Positions 50,559 through 57,795 of a DNA stretch of 64,000 bases are shown one piece after another. A model generated the notes under the pieces. That model had not been told where the DNA came from and made no database searches. It was given only the letters and a program-made list of their open reading frames with translations. Position 1 is the stretch's first letter, and every line of letters begins with the position of its first letter. This stretch comes from Crossiella sp. CA-258035 (GTDB taxonomy: Bacteria > Actinomycetota > Actinomycetes > Mycobacteriales > Pseudonocardiaceae). Where the stretch lies: contig NZ_CP116413.1 in NCBI RefSeq assembly GCF_030064675.1, positions 3,442,001 through 3,506,000 of the forward strand, given 5' to 3'. The position numbers were made by a program, and so were the translations under genes.

Positions 50559-50966
50559 TCACGAAGGAATCGCCGGTGCCGGCTCACTCGGGCTGGGCGG
50601 CTCATGGTCGGGTGCGGTGCCGGTCACCGCGGGTGTGCTCCAGGTCGTTGCGGGAGCAGGTGAGGTCGTCCCGGGAGCCTCAGGCGTGGTGGGTGCGACC
50701 GGCTCGACCGGCGTCGGGGCCGGGGGTGGTGTCGTGGTGTGGACAGCCACGGTCGTGGCCGGTATTGCGGTGGTGGACGACGTCACTGCCGTGGTGGACC
50801 GCGGGGGTGCCCAAGTGCCGGTCGTGCCGTCGATCGAGACGGTCCACGTCGTGGTCATGCCGAGCCCGGCTGCCGCCGCGCTGGTCACCGGGCCCGCACT
50901 GCCGAACCCGACCACGAGGATCATGGCTGCTGTGACCGTGGTGCGCCGGCCGGTGATGGCCTTCAC
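50559..50966 (-). CDS. Exported Thr/Pro-rich protein
   Basis: 135 residues from GTG 50966 (VKAITGRRTTV). A signal sequence with a hydrophobic run ends near TSAAAAG. A short segment (LGMTTTWTVSIDGTTGTW) leads into ~85 residues made largely of Thr, Pro, Ala and Ser (HTTTPPPAPTPVEPVAPTTP). Such low-complexity tails span the cell wall and are often O-mannosylated in actinomycetes. It is on the same strand as the duplicated exported proteins, 106 bases upstream of them. The frame continues upstream to 51098, but no ribosome site supports that. Function unknown; cell-wall linker or surface protein likely. Confidence 0.55.
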   Translation of the reverse strand: MKAITGRRTTVTAAMILVVGFGSAGPVTSAAAAGLGMTTTWTVSIDGTTGTWAPPRSTTAVTSSTTAIPATTVAVHTTTPPPAPTPVEPVAPTTPEAPGTTSPAPATTWSTPAVTGTAPDHEPPSPSEPAPAIPS

Positions 50967-51582
50967 AGCGTGCCCTTTGGGAGTGTTCCGCCATGCGCGG
51001 ATCGAGCACTGTGGGCTCACAACTTTTCCCCTGACCCGAATTTGAGCGTGGCGGGACATTCGCCTGTACAAATTCCCGATACTGCGAAGCTGTCTCACAC
51101 TGACGCTAGTGTTACTGACCCGTTCGGGTCATTCGTGACCTTAGTGACCTACGCAGCGTTACCGGCCTGGCCGCGCGTCGTAACTCGAGGCGGTCACGGC
51201 CTGGGTCTCCCTGTCGGCCAATCTCCGCTCTGGTGCTTCGAATTCGGGGTAGTACGCGCCGGAGGAAATAGTGAGTGGTGGTGTGTGCTGTATGTGGGTG
51301 GTTCGTGTCCGTCACAATGGCGGTGCCTGGTGGCGGGCAGTGACGTTCGGGCGTCTGTTTTGTGGGTTTGGGTGGGGATTGTGCTCGCGTGGGGGTGACT
51401 GGCGTGGGTGTGTCTTGTCAGCTCTGGTGAGGGGGCGAAGGCTGCGGTGTTGAGGGTGTTGGTTTGTTCCGGTGCCCTCTGTGTGCGGCACCGGGCAGTG
51501 ACCCCAGACCCCGGTCACCACACCACCCCCGCAGGTCCGTGGCGTTGGTCCCGGACCCCGTGCAACGGGTGGAAGGTTGATC
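50967..51582. promoter_or_regulatory. Intergenic region between divergent exported-protein genes
   Basis: 616 bases without a convincing gene. It contains the palindrome TGACCCGTTCGGGTCA (51116-51131, 7-base arms) followed by two GTGACC words, a plausible operator. From ~51240 on the top strand is markedly G/T-rich. It must carry promoters for the leftward Thr/Pro-rich and duplicate genes and the rightward Gly-rich gene. Confidence 0.45.
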
Positions 51583-52908
51583 ATGAGGTCGACAACACGA
51601 ATGACCACTGCAGGTCGGGCCGGTCGGGCCCTGATCGGATTGGGCACCGCGGCCGGGTTCGCGCTCCTGGCTCCGGCTCAGGCCTGGGCACTGCCGCCGG
51701 GGTGCACCCAAAGCGGCGCCAACTTCACCTGCACCGCGGGGATTCCCGCCGGGCAGGTCCTGGACGGTACCGCCGTAGCCAACGTCATCACCATCACCGG
51801 CGGTGCGGTGAACGGCACCATCAACGGCCTGGCTGGCAACGACACGATCAGAGTCACCGGCGTCGCCGGCGCCGCGGGCGCCAACGGTCCGCCGGGGGCC
51901 AACGGCACCGTGGGCACTCCCGCGGGCAGTGCCGGTGGCAACGGCGGAGCCGGCAGCGTCGGCGGTTCCGGGGTGGGCAGCACCGGCATCATCGACGGCG
52001 GTGCCGGCGTGGACTCCATCATCGTTCTGGCGGGTGCCGGCGGCAACGGCGGCAGCGGCGGCCAGGGCGGGATCGGACTGGCCAGCGGCGCTGGAGGCGC
52101 CGGAGGTAACGGTGGCGTCGGCGGGATCGGCGGCGTGGGCAACGCCGGGACGATCACCGGTGGCGCCGGCAACGACACCGTCACTCTCACCGCCGGCCGG
52201 GGCGGCAACGGCGGCCTCGGTGGCCTGGGTGGCAACAGCGGCAACGTCGCTGGCGGCGCTGGCGCTGGCGGCATCGGCGGAGCCGGTGCGGCTGGAGGTG
52301 TCGGCAATTCCGGGAACTTCAACGGCGACCTGGTCGACGCGGGCCTGGACAACGTCACCGCCAACGGTGGTGCCGGCGGGACCGGTGCGGCCGGTGGCAA
52401 CGGTGGCTGCGGTCACGGCGGCGGCGCCGGTGGCGTCGGCGGTGCAGGCGGTGCCGGCGGTAACGGCAATGCCGGGACCATCAGCGGCGGGGCCGGTGTC
52501 GACACTCTCAAGGCCAACGGCGGGCTCGGCGGCAATGGTGGCGTCGGCGGCAAGGGCGGCAACGGCAAGTCCGCCGTCCAGCCCGGCGGCAACGGCGGTG
52601 TAGCCGGTGCTGGTGGTGCCGGCGGCATCGGTAACGCCGGAACCCTGACCGGTGGAACCGGCGTGGACAGCATCACCGCCACGGGCGGCAAGGGCGGCAA
52701 CGGCGCCGTCGGCGGCAACGGCGGCACCGGCTGCAGCGCTTTCGGTGGTCCTGGAGGCCTCGGAGGCGCCGCGGGTGCCGGTGGTCTGGGTAACTCCGGA
52801 ACCATCAACGACGGCGCAGACACCATCTCCACCCCCTCCGGCGCCAACGGCCTGGCCGGCGGCAACGGCATCGCCGGAATCAACAACGGCGGCATCTGCA
52901 CCTGCTGA
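51583..52908 (+). CDS. Exported Gly-rich repeat protein mixing RTX-like and PGRS-like segments
   Basis: 441 residues. Signal peptide: RSTTRMTTAGRAGRALIGLG with a hydrophobic run ending AQAWALP. After a short Cys-containing segment (GCTQSGANFTCTAG), six or so units of ~55-65 residues follow. Each begins with an RTX-like strand such as NAGTITGGAGNDTVTL, IIDGGAGVDSIIVL, or NAGTISGGAGVDTLKA, and continues with a run of GGxGGNGG. The protein ends NNGGICTC. ATG 51583 has GGAAGG upstream. The GGxGxDxx elements are those of Ca-binding parallel beta-rolls; the Gly-Asn runs resemble mycobacterial PE_PGRS. Probably a Ca-stabilised extracellular or surface protein. A perfect hairpin lies behind it. Confidence 0.82.
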   Translation: MRSTTRMTTAGRAGRALIGLGTAAGFALLAPAQAWALPPGCTQSGANFTCTAGIPAGQVLDGTAVANVITITGGAVNGTINGLAGNDTIRVTGVAGAAGANGPPGANGTVGTPAGSAGGNGGAGSVGGSGVGSTGIIDGGAGVDSIIVLAGAGGNGGSGGQGGIGLASGAGGAGGNGGVGGIGGVGNAGTITGGAGNDTVTLTAGRGGNGGLGGLGGNSGNVAGGAGAGGIGGAGAAGGVGNSGNFNGDLVDAGLDNVTANGGAGGTGAAGGNGGCGHGGGAGGVGGAGGAGGNGNAGTISGGAGVDTLKANGGLGGNGGVGGKGGNGKSAVQPGGNGGVAGAGGAGGIGNAGTLTGGTGVDSITATGGKGGNGAVGGNGGTGCSAFGGPGGLGGAAGAGGLGNSGTINDGADTISTPSGANGLAGGNGIAGINNGGICTC

Positions 52909-52958
52909 CCGCACCCGCGTTCGCCAAGTACGGCACGAGCGAACGCGCGACAACAACT

Positions 52959-52997
52959 CCGGCCCGCCACGCGAGAACCCCTCACGCGGCGGGCCGG
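52959..52997 (+). terminator. Hairpin after the Gly-rich protein gene
   Basis: CCGGCCCGCC (52959-52968) pairs perfectly with GGCGGGCCGG (52988-52997), a 10-bp GC stem 50 bases after the stop. Confidence 0.65.
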
Positions 52998-53038
52998 AAC
53001 ACCTACCTCACAACATCAACCCGCCGGAGTACTCATCC

Positions 53039-53980
53039 TCGCCTTGGCGCGGGGGCCGCGGCTACTACGGCGGCGTGCTGGCGCTCATCGGTCACGACGA
53101 GGCCGGGCAGCAGTGCATGGACTCCGCCATCGTGATCCGCACCGCCGAAATCGACCGGGCCGGCCGGGTGGAGATCGGTGTCGGCGCGACGCTGGTGCGC
53201 CACTCCGACCCGCTGTCGGAGGCAGCCGAGACCCACGTCAAACTCGCCACCTTGCTCTCGGCGCTGAAGGAACGCGCGGTGCGCTGGCGGGACCACCCCG
53301 ACGTGCAGGCGGCGCTGGACCGGCGCAACACGCGGATCGGCGCGTTCTGGTTCGCCGAACGCGACACCGGGCCGCGCCGAGACAGCCGACTCGCCGGCAA
53401 GCGAGCGCTGGTGATCGACGCCGAGGACACCTTCACCGCCATGATCGCGCACCTGTTGCGCTCGCTCGGGCTGGAGGTGGTGCTCCGCCGCTTCGACGAG
53501 GAGAACTCGACCGAGTACTACGACGTCGTGGTGCTCGGCCCGGGGCCCGGCAACCCAGGGGGCCACACGCATCCGAAGATCGCGCGGCTGGCCGAGGCGG
53601 TGCGGTCGCTACTGAGCAGAGGCCAGCTGTTCCTCGCGGTGTGCCTGAGCCACTAGGTGCTCCGCGGCGTGCTGGGGCTCGAACTCCACCAGCGCGAGGT
53701 GCCGAACCAGGGTGTGCAGCGTGAGATCGAGCTGTTCGGGGACCACGAGGTCGTCGGGTTCTACAACACCTTCGCCGCCCGCAGCACCGATGACCGCGTG
53801 GAGCACCCGGAGGCAGGTCTGGTCGAGATCAGCCGCGACCCACTGACCGGCGAGGTGAACGCCCTGCGCGGTGCCCGGTTCGCCTCGATGCAGTTCCACG
53901 CCGAGTCCGTGCTGACACTCGACGGCCCGGCCACCCTGCACCGGCTGCTCGACACCATGCTCCGCGTGCCCGAGGTGTAA
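53039..53980 (+). pseudogene. phzE: PhzE-like ADIC/anthranilate synthase, truncated and with a nonsense codon
   Basis: Only the C-terminal part of a TrpE-TrpG fusion of the PhzE type is left. It begins inside the chorismate-binding domain (GRGYYGGVLALIGHD, MDSAIVIRTAEID, VGATLVRHSDPLSEAAETH), with ~350 residues and the start missing. A linker leads to the class I glutamine amidotransferase (RLAGKRALVIDAEDTF, VVVLGPGPGNPG, nucleophile region FLAVCLSH). TAG at 53654 replaces the Gln codon that normally follows this His. The frame then continues to the triad His-Glu in MQFHAESVLTL and a stop at 53978. PhzE makes 2-amino-2-deoxyisochorismate for phenazines. It cannot work here. Confidence 0.85.
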
Positions 53981-54291
53981 TGCCCGTGAAGGCCGTGATC
54001 GCCTGGTGGGACCGCGACGCCGTCCCCACGCTCGACATCCCCGCGCTCCGCGAGTCACTGCTGGCTGAGGGCGCCAATGCCTGGGCCGCGGTGTCGGGCC
54101 TGGTCACCAAGTTCTGGATCTCCGACGGTGCCAGGTGGGGCGCGGTCATGGTGTTCGAGTCCGCGGAGGCCGCCCGGCAGAGCCTGTCGCCGAACCGGGC
54201 GGCCGAGCTGATCGGCCATCCGGCAACCGTCCGCCACGCCTTCGACGTCGAGGCTTTCGTGACACCACAAGGGAAACCAGCATGGCAGTGA
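53980..54291 (+). CDS. Small monooxygenase-like (YdhR/ABM-fold) protein
   Basis: 103 residues, apparently intact. VKAVIAWWDRDAVPTLDIPALR and TKFWISDGARWGAVMVFESAEAARQSL have the strand-helix-strand order and aromatic positions of small dimeric alpha/beta-barrel proteins annotated as putative monooxygenases (YdhR type). The ATG overlaps the last base of the PhzE remnant's stop, so the gene was once coupled to it. Relatives occur in biosynthetic clusters as small tailoring or auxiliary proteins. Survival of an open frame between two dead genes may be chance or selection. No catalytic residue can be assigned. Confidence 0.6.
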   Translation: MPVKAVIAWWDRDAVPTLDIPALRESLLAEGANAWAAVSGLVTKFWISDGARWGAVMVFESAEAARQSLSPNRAAELIGHPATVRHAFDVEAFVTPQGKPAWQ

Positions 54292-54434
54292 ACGTTGTGC
54301 ACACCGAGGCCGGCCCCGAGTTCAGCACGCCGCCGGCGGACCCGATCCCGTTGCTGCGCCGCAGGAGCGAGCTGGCGGCCGAACGTGGCGTCCACGAACC
54401 AAACGGCGTGCCGGTGCCCGCTGAGGGAGTGTGA
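54282..54434 (+). pseudogene. PhzG-like oxidase stub
   Basis: A 50-codon frame whose middle, TPPADPIPLLRRRSELAAERGVHEPNG in shortened form, follows the N-terminus of pyridoxamine-phosphate-oxidase-like PhzG proteins (a conserved DP-x-x-LL-R stretch, then GV-x-EPN). It stops before any flavin-binding residue of a normal ~210-residue enzyme. It overlaps the preceding gene by ten bases. With the PhzE remnant upstream, I read it as the broken end of a phenazine operon. The similarity is short, so this call is tentative. A perfect hairpin follows. Confidence 0.45.
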
Positions 54435-54448
54435 AAGCCTAGCGCGGA

Positions 54449-54477
54449 CGGTTGGACGGTTGCTTACCGTCCAACCG
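54449..54477 (+). terminator. 12-bp perfect hairpin after the phz remnants
   Basis: CGGTTGGACGGT (54449-54460), loop TGCTT, ACCGTCCAACCG (54466-54477). Strong stem directly behind the stub, probably the terminator of the former operon. Confidence 0.75.
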
Positions 54478-54992
54478 CCCTTGCGGAACCTCGTGGGTTG
54501 AGGTGGGCGAGATTGACCACACGGTTGCGCCGCGCGTTGGGACGGCCCGCGTTCGCCGGTTGTTCGAAACCTCACGTGCCGGGTCCGCAGGCTGGGCCTG
54601 GTGAACTCTGGATGCGAGCCGAGCACCACAGTGCGCCGTCGTGCCGAATGGGCCGGTTCGGCCCATTCGTCCCGTGGGCCGTTGGGCCCTTTGCGGGCGG
54701 CGCGGCCGGGAGCAGCGCGACACCTGCACCCAGGCACCGGGCGAGTCGTTGGGTGGCCGGGTGTGGTCACGGGGCAGGTGGTCCTGCGCCCGGCGCTGGG
54801 TGCGTTAGCTGGTGTCAGGTCCCGCGGCACGGTGCCGTGGGCGCGTACCTCGACAGTTCCATAGCGGTCCAGTCCATTCGCTCCGGGCCAGGGGAGCGGC
54901 CATGATCTTCGCTGAAGGTGGTGGAATCCCCTGGCGGCCGCACGAGGCGGCCAGGGGCCGTTGCCGATGTGCCCTGGCGCGCCAGGGCGTTG
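54478..54992. promoter_or_regulatory. Intergenic region before the Crp/Fnr gene, with CCTGGC palindromes
   Basis: 515 bases with no convincing gene. The right part carries two related sites: CCCCTGGC (54928-54935) and GCCAGGGG (54950-54957), 14 bases apart, and the 18-bp perfect palindrome GCCCTGGCGCGCCAGGGC (54971-54988). The rest, 54478-54920, shows nothing I recognise. Confidence 0.6.
54971..54988. promoter_or_regulatory. 18-bp palindromic operator before the Crp/Fnr gene
   Basis: GCCCTGGCGCGCCAGGGC, perfect on both halves, ending four bases before the ATG at 54993. Its core CTGGCGCGCCAG is repeated exactly at 59283-59294, before the AAA+/VWA pair. Placement at the start codon fits autorepression, perhaps on a leaderless or very short-leader transcript. 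Confidence 0.75.
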
Positions 54993-55721
54993 ATGCGAAA
55001 CGACGATGTTGTGCAGCCCGGCGAGCCGGGCTCCGGTTGGCGGCGTTCCCCGCTGTTCAGTCATCTGTCGCCGGAGCAAGCAGAGGCGTTGCGGCAGCGG
55101 ATGCGGCTCGAGGTGTTCGAGCCGCGTCGGCGGCTGTTCGCCCAGGGCGAGGCCGGTGATCGGGTTTATGTGGTGGACAAGGGCGCGGTGAAGATCAGCC
55201 TTGAACGGGACGGGCAGTCCGCGCTGGCGCAGGTGGTGCTGGGGCCGGGCGATGTCGTTGGCCTGTATCCGTCGCTGGGTCCCGGTCCGCGCGATTCTAC
55301 TGCGGTCGCGGCCTCGGAGGTGGTCACCGCGAGCATCCTGTGTGCGGAGCTGGAGCAGTGTCACCAGGAGCGGGCGGCGATCAACTTCGGTCTGGCGCAG
55401 CAGTTGTGCCAGCGGCTGTTCGAGTTCGACGTCCAGCGGGTGGATCTGCTGATGCTGGACACGGCGGGCAGGCTGGCCAAGTTGCTGGTTCAGTTGGCCC
55501 GGCGGTTCGGCGCGGCGGAGAACGGCACGATCCGGGTCCAGCTGGCGCTGAGCCAGAAGGAGCTCGGTGAGCTGATCGGTGTCAGCCGGGACACGGCCGG
55601 GGCCCGGTTGCGGGAGTTCGCCGAGCGGGGCTGGATCGCCAAGGCGCCGGGAGTCCTGCACATCCTCGCGCCGGAAGAACTGGCAAGGCGGGCGGGTCCG
55701 TCCAAGTCCATAGTGGACTGA
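54993..55721 (+). CDS. Crp/Fnr family transcriptional regulator
   Basis: 242 residues. The N-terminal cyclic-nucleotide-binding-type beta roll covers ~20-130 (RRSPLFSHLSPEQAEALRQR, RRRLFAQGEAGDRVYVVDKG), a long dimerisation helix follows, and the C-terminal winged helix has LALSQKELGELIGVSRDTAG as recognition segment. ATG 54993 is taken as the start because homologous sequence begins there; an open extension to 54918 would translate the operator. The usual cAMP phosphate-cassette residues (GE-x6-RSA) are not evident, so the ligand may be something else. I infer that it binds the CTGGCGCGCCAG sites before itself and the AAA+ gene. Confidence 0.9.
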   Translation: MRNDDVVQPGEPGSGWRRSPLFSHLSPEQAEALRQRMRLEVFEPRRRLFAQGEAGDRVYVVDKGAVKISLERDGQSALAQVVLGPGDVVGLYPSLGPGPRDSTAVAASEVVTASILCAELEQCHQERAAINFGLAQQLCQRLFEFDVQRVDLLMLDTAGRLAKLLVQLARRFGAAENGTIRVQLALSQKELGELIGVSRDTAGARLREFAERGWIAKAPGVLHILAPEELARRAGPSKSIVD

Positions 55722-55878
55722 CGGGCTGGACCGCGTCGCGTTGCTGGGGCGCCGGGGCTCATTGGGGCTCCGGCGTTCCACCCCGGAGTGTGGGTGGGTG
55801 TTGCCGAGCGCCTGGTGGGGCACCCGGCAACACTGCGGAGTGATGTGCTCCACGCGTACCCGATCGTTCACGTCTCGC

Positions 55879-57795
55879 CTATGCGTGCAGTTGCTTTTCG
55901 ATGGCGTGCTGGAGGAGGCCGGGGAGTTGTGGTGTGCGGTCGGCGGGCAGGATCAACGTGTTCGGCGTGAGCTGTCGTAGTTCGGCGGCGTCGACGGAGC
56001 CGAGCCCAATGGCGATGGTGATGATGTCCCCGGGTGCGGCGGTAAGGCGTTGCTGGGTGTGCTGGCGATCGGCGTCGCCGAGCACGGCGTCGGTCAGGAT
56101 CGCCAGCATTCTCCGATCTCGGTGTCCGGGGCGGTGGTTGTCCAGTTGGGACAGTCCCCAGGCGACTGCGGGTGCCACGGCGGTTCCGCCGCAGACGCTT
56201 TGGGCCAGGGTGAGCAGTTGTTCTGCCCGGTCGGTGGAGAGGGTGTCGTCGAAGCCGCGGATGGTGAGCACTTCGTCGGTGAAACCCGCGAGTGCCAGGT
56301 CGGCGTGTCTGCCCAGTGCGTCGATGGCGCGGAGCAGGCCCGCCGTGGTGATGTGGCAGGCCTTGGCGGGTGCCGGGGCGTGGGAGAGCATCGATCCGGA
56401 GCAGTCCACGACCAGGGCGAGGGCGAGGCGGTTGCGGCCTTGGCCCATCCGGTGGTCCAGCCAGATGTTCGGATCGCGTTCGCCGCCGTGGGCTGCTTGA
56501 ACGTAGACGCGGGTGGCCTGGTGGTGTAGGTCCAGGCGCGAGCCTGAGGTGTGTGGTCGTTGGCGCCGGGCGGAGCCGGTCAGCAACGGGCGGAGCACCG
56601 TCTCCAGTTGGGTGGCCAGGGGTGGGATGAGTTGGGTGTCCCCTGTGACGTTGTCGTGGAAGTGCGCTCTGGGTTGGTGTGGGAACCATTCGGCGGGCAG
56701 TAGTTCCCGTTTCGCCAGAGTGTCCTCGGTCAGCGCGGCTGCGGGATGGTTGCGGCGGGCTTGTTGGGCGGCTTGTTCGGCCTCGGCTTGGGCTTCTTGC
56801 TGGTGTTGTTCCCAGTCGGCCTCGGCTTGTTCGCGCAGCGGGGAGTCGGTGATTTCCTGGACGGCGTCTTCTGGGGTCCAGGAGTTGCCTTCCTGCTGCT
56901 GGCTGTCGTGGGTTCCGGTGCAGCCTCGTGGATCGGGGACCTGGCTGAGCGCGTCGTGCAGCTGTTGGTCGAAGTCGGTGTGGTCGGGGGGTTGGTCTTG
57001 TTCGTCCTGCCAGTGAAAGGGGTTGTGCGCGTCGGCGGCTTCGGTGGTGTCGGGGTGCTCGGCGTCGACGATCGCGGTGTTGGCGGTGTCGGGTGTTGAG
57101 TTGTCGTCGGCGGGGGTTGGTGGTGGTTGGTGCCGGGTCCAGCCGCGCAGCAGGTCGAGGAGACGGTCGAGGAGGTCGGTTTCGGTGTGCCAGTTGTAGT
57201 TGCGGGCCTCGATCATGATGGCCAGCACTTGGGGCCACAGTTGGGCGTAGAGCGGGTGGGTGGGGGCTTGCACGGTGGTGCCGTCGGATTGCCGGAGCCT
57301 GCCGCAGCGCAGCATGGCCAGTCCCCAGTTGAGTACGCGGAGTGCGTTGTGGTGGGGGAGTTCGGCGGGTTCGAGGTCGGCTGGTGGGATGAGGGGTTCG
57401 TCCAGTACGCGGTAGGCGATGTCGCGGTTGAGGGGCCAGTGGGCCAGGGTGCGCAGGACGGGGGAGTGGTCGATGCGGATGTCGGCGAGGATGTTGGCCA
57501 CCAGGCCGCGCAGGGTGTTGGCGGGGTGGGCGCGGTAGCCGCGGACCATTTCCCAGGCGTGCATGGCCTCGTGGCCGGCGAGGTAGGAGATCAGCTGGTA
57601 CTTCAGCGGCTGGGTCAGGGGTGGCCACAGCTGGCCGAAGTGTGCGGTGGCGAGTTCGTTGGTGGTGGGGAAGTGGACGTGGAGTCCGGCGTCGTCGTGG
57701 CCGGTGGCGGGTTGTGCTCCGGGGGTGATGAAGAGGGCGTGGCCGGGCACGAGGGCGCGGAAGGTCTGGCGCACGATGCGGTCGTAGGCGCTCAT
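55879..57795 (-). CDS. VWA-domain protein with N-terminal HEXXH metallopeptidase-like domain
   Basis: 638 residues. The N-terminal ~130 residues contain LISYLAGHEAMHAWEMVRGY, a zinc-type HEXXH at 75-79, followed by LVANILADIRIDHSP, resembling the N|LEDxRI segment of CobT/DUF2201-like proteins. An acidic, Gln/Glu-rich central region (~200-380) is probably a linker with coiled coil (REQAEADWEQHQQEAQAEAE). The C-terminal von Willebrand A domain has the MIDAS DCSGS at 464-468 and LAILTDAVLGDAD. Its ATG overlaps the AAA+ gene stop, so the two are made together. MoxR/VWA pairs act as metal-chelatase-like or protein-remodelling machines; the peptidase-like domain suggests processing of a target. Confidence 0.83.
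   Translation of the reverse strand: MSAYDRIVRQTFRALVPGHALFITPGAQPATGHDDAGLHVHFPTTNELATAHFGQLWPPLTQPLKYQLISYLAGHEAMHAWEMVRGYRAHPANTLRGLVANILADIRIDHSPVLRTLAHWPLNRDIAYRVLDEPLIPPADLEPAELPHHNALRVLNWGLAMLRCGRLRQSDGTTVQAPTHPLYAQLWPQVLAIMIEARNYNWHTETDLLDRLLDLLRGWTRHQPPPTPADDNSTPDTANTAIVDAEHPDTTEAADAHNPFHWQDEQDQPPDHTDFDQQLHDALSQVPDPRGCTGTHDSQQQEGNSWTPEDAVQEITDSPLREQAEADWEQHQQEAQAEAEQAAQQARRNHPAAALTEDTLAKRELLPAEWFPHQPRAHFHDNVTGDTQLIPPLATQLETVLRPLLTGSARRQRPHTSGSRLDLHHQATRVYVQAAHGGERDPNIWLDHRMGQGRNRLALALVVDCSGSMLSHAPAPAKACHITTAGLLRAIDALGRHADLALAGFTDEVLTIRGFDDTLSTDRAEQLLTLAQSVCGGTAVAPAVAWGLSQLDNHRPGHRDRRMLAILTDAVLGDADRQHTQQRLTAAPGDIITIAIGLGSVDAAELRQLTPNTLILPADRTPQLPGLLQHAIEKQLHA

Noticed and set aside
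51678-52400. Pro/Ala-rich minus-strand frame opposite the Gly-rich gene
   Set aside because: Gly codons read backward give Pro and Ala. The plus strand has the signal peptide, ribosome site and periodic units.
45079-54434. A complete secondary-metabolite cluster around the phenazine-like genes
   Set aside because: Only broken phzE and phzG-like pieces and one small protein are present; no PhzB, D, F or other assembly genes are in the window.
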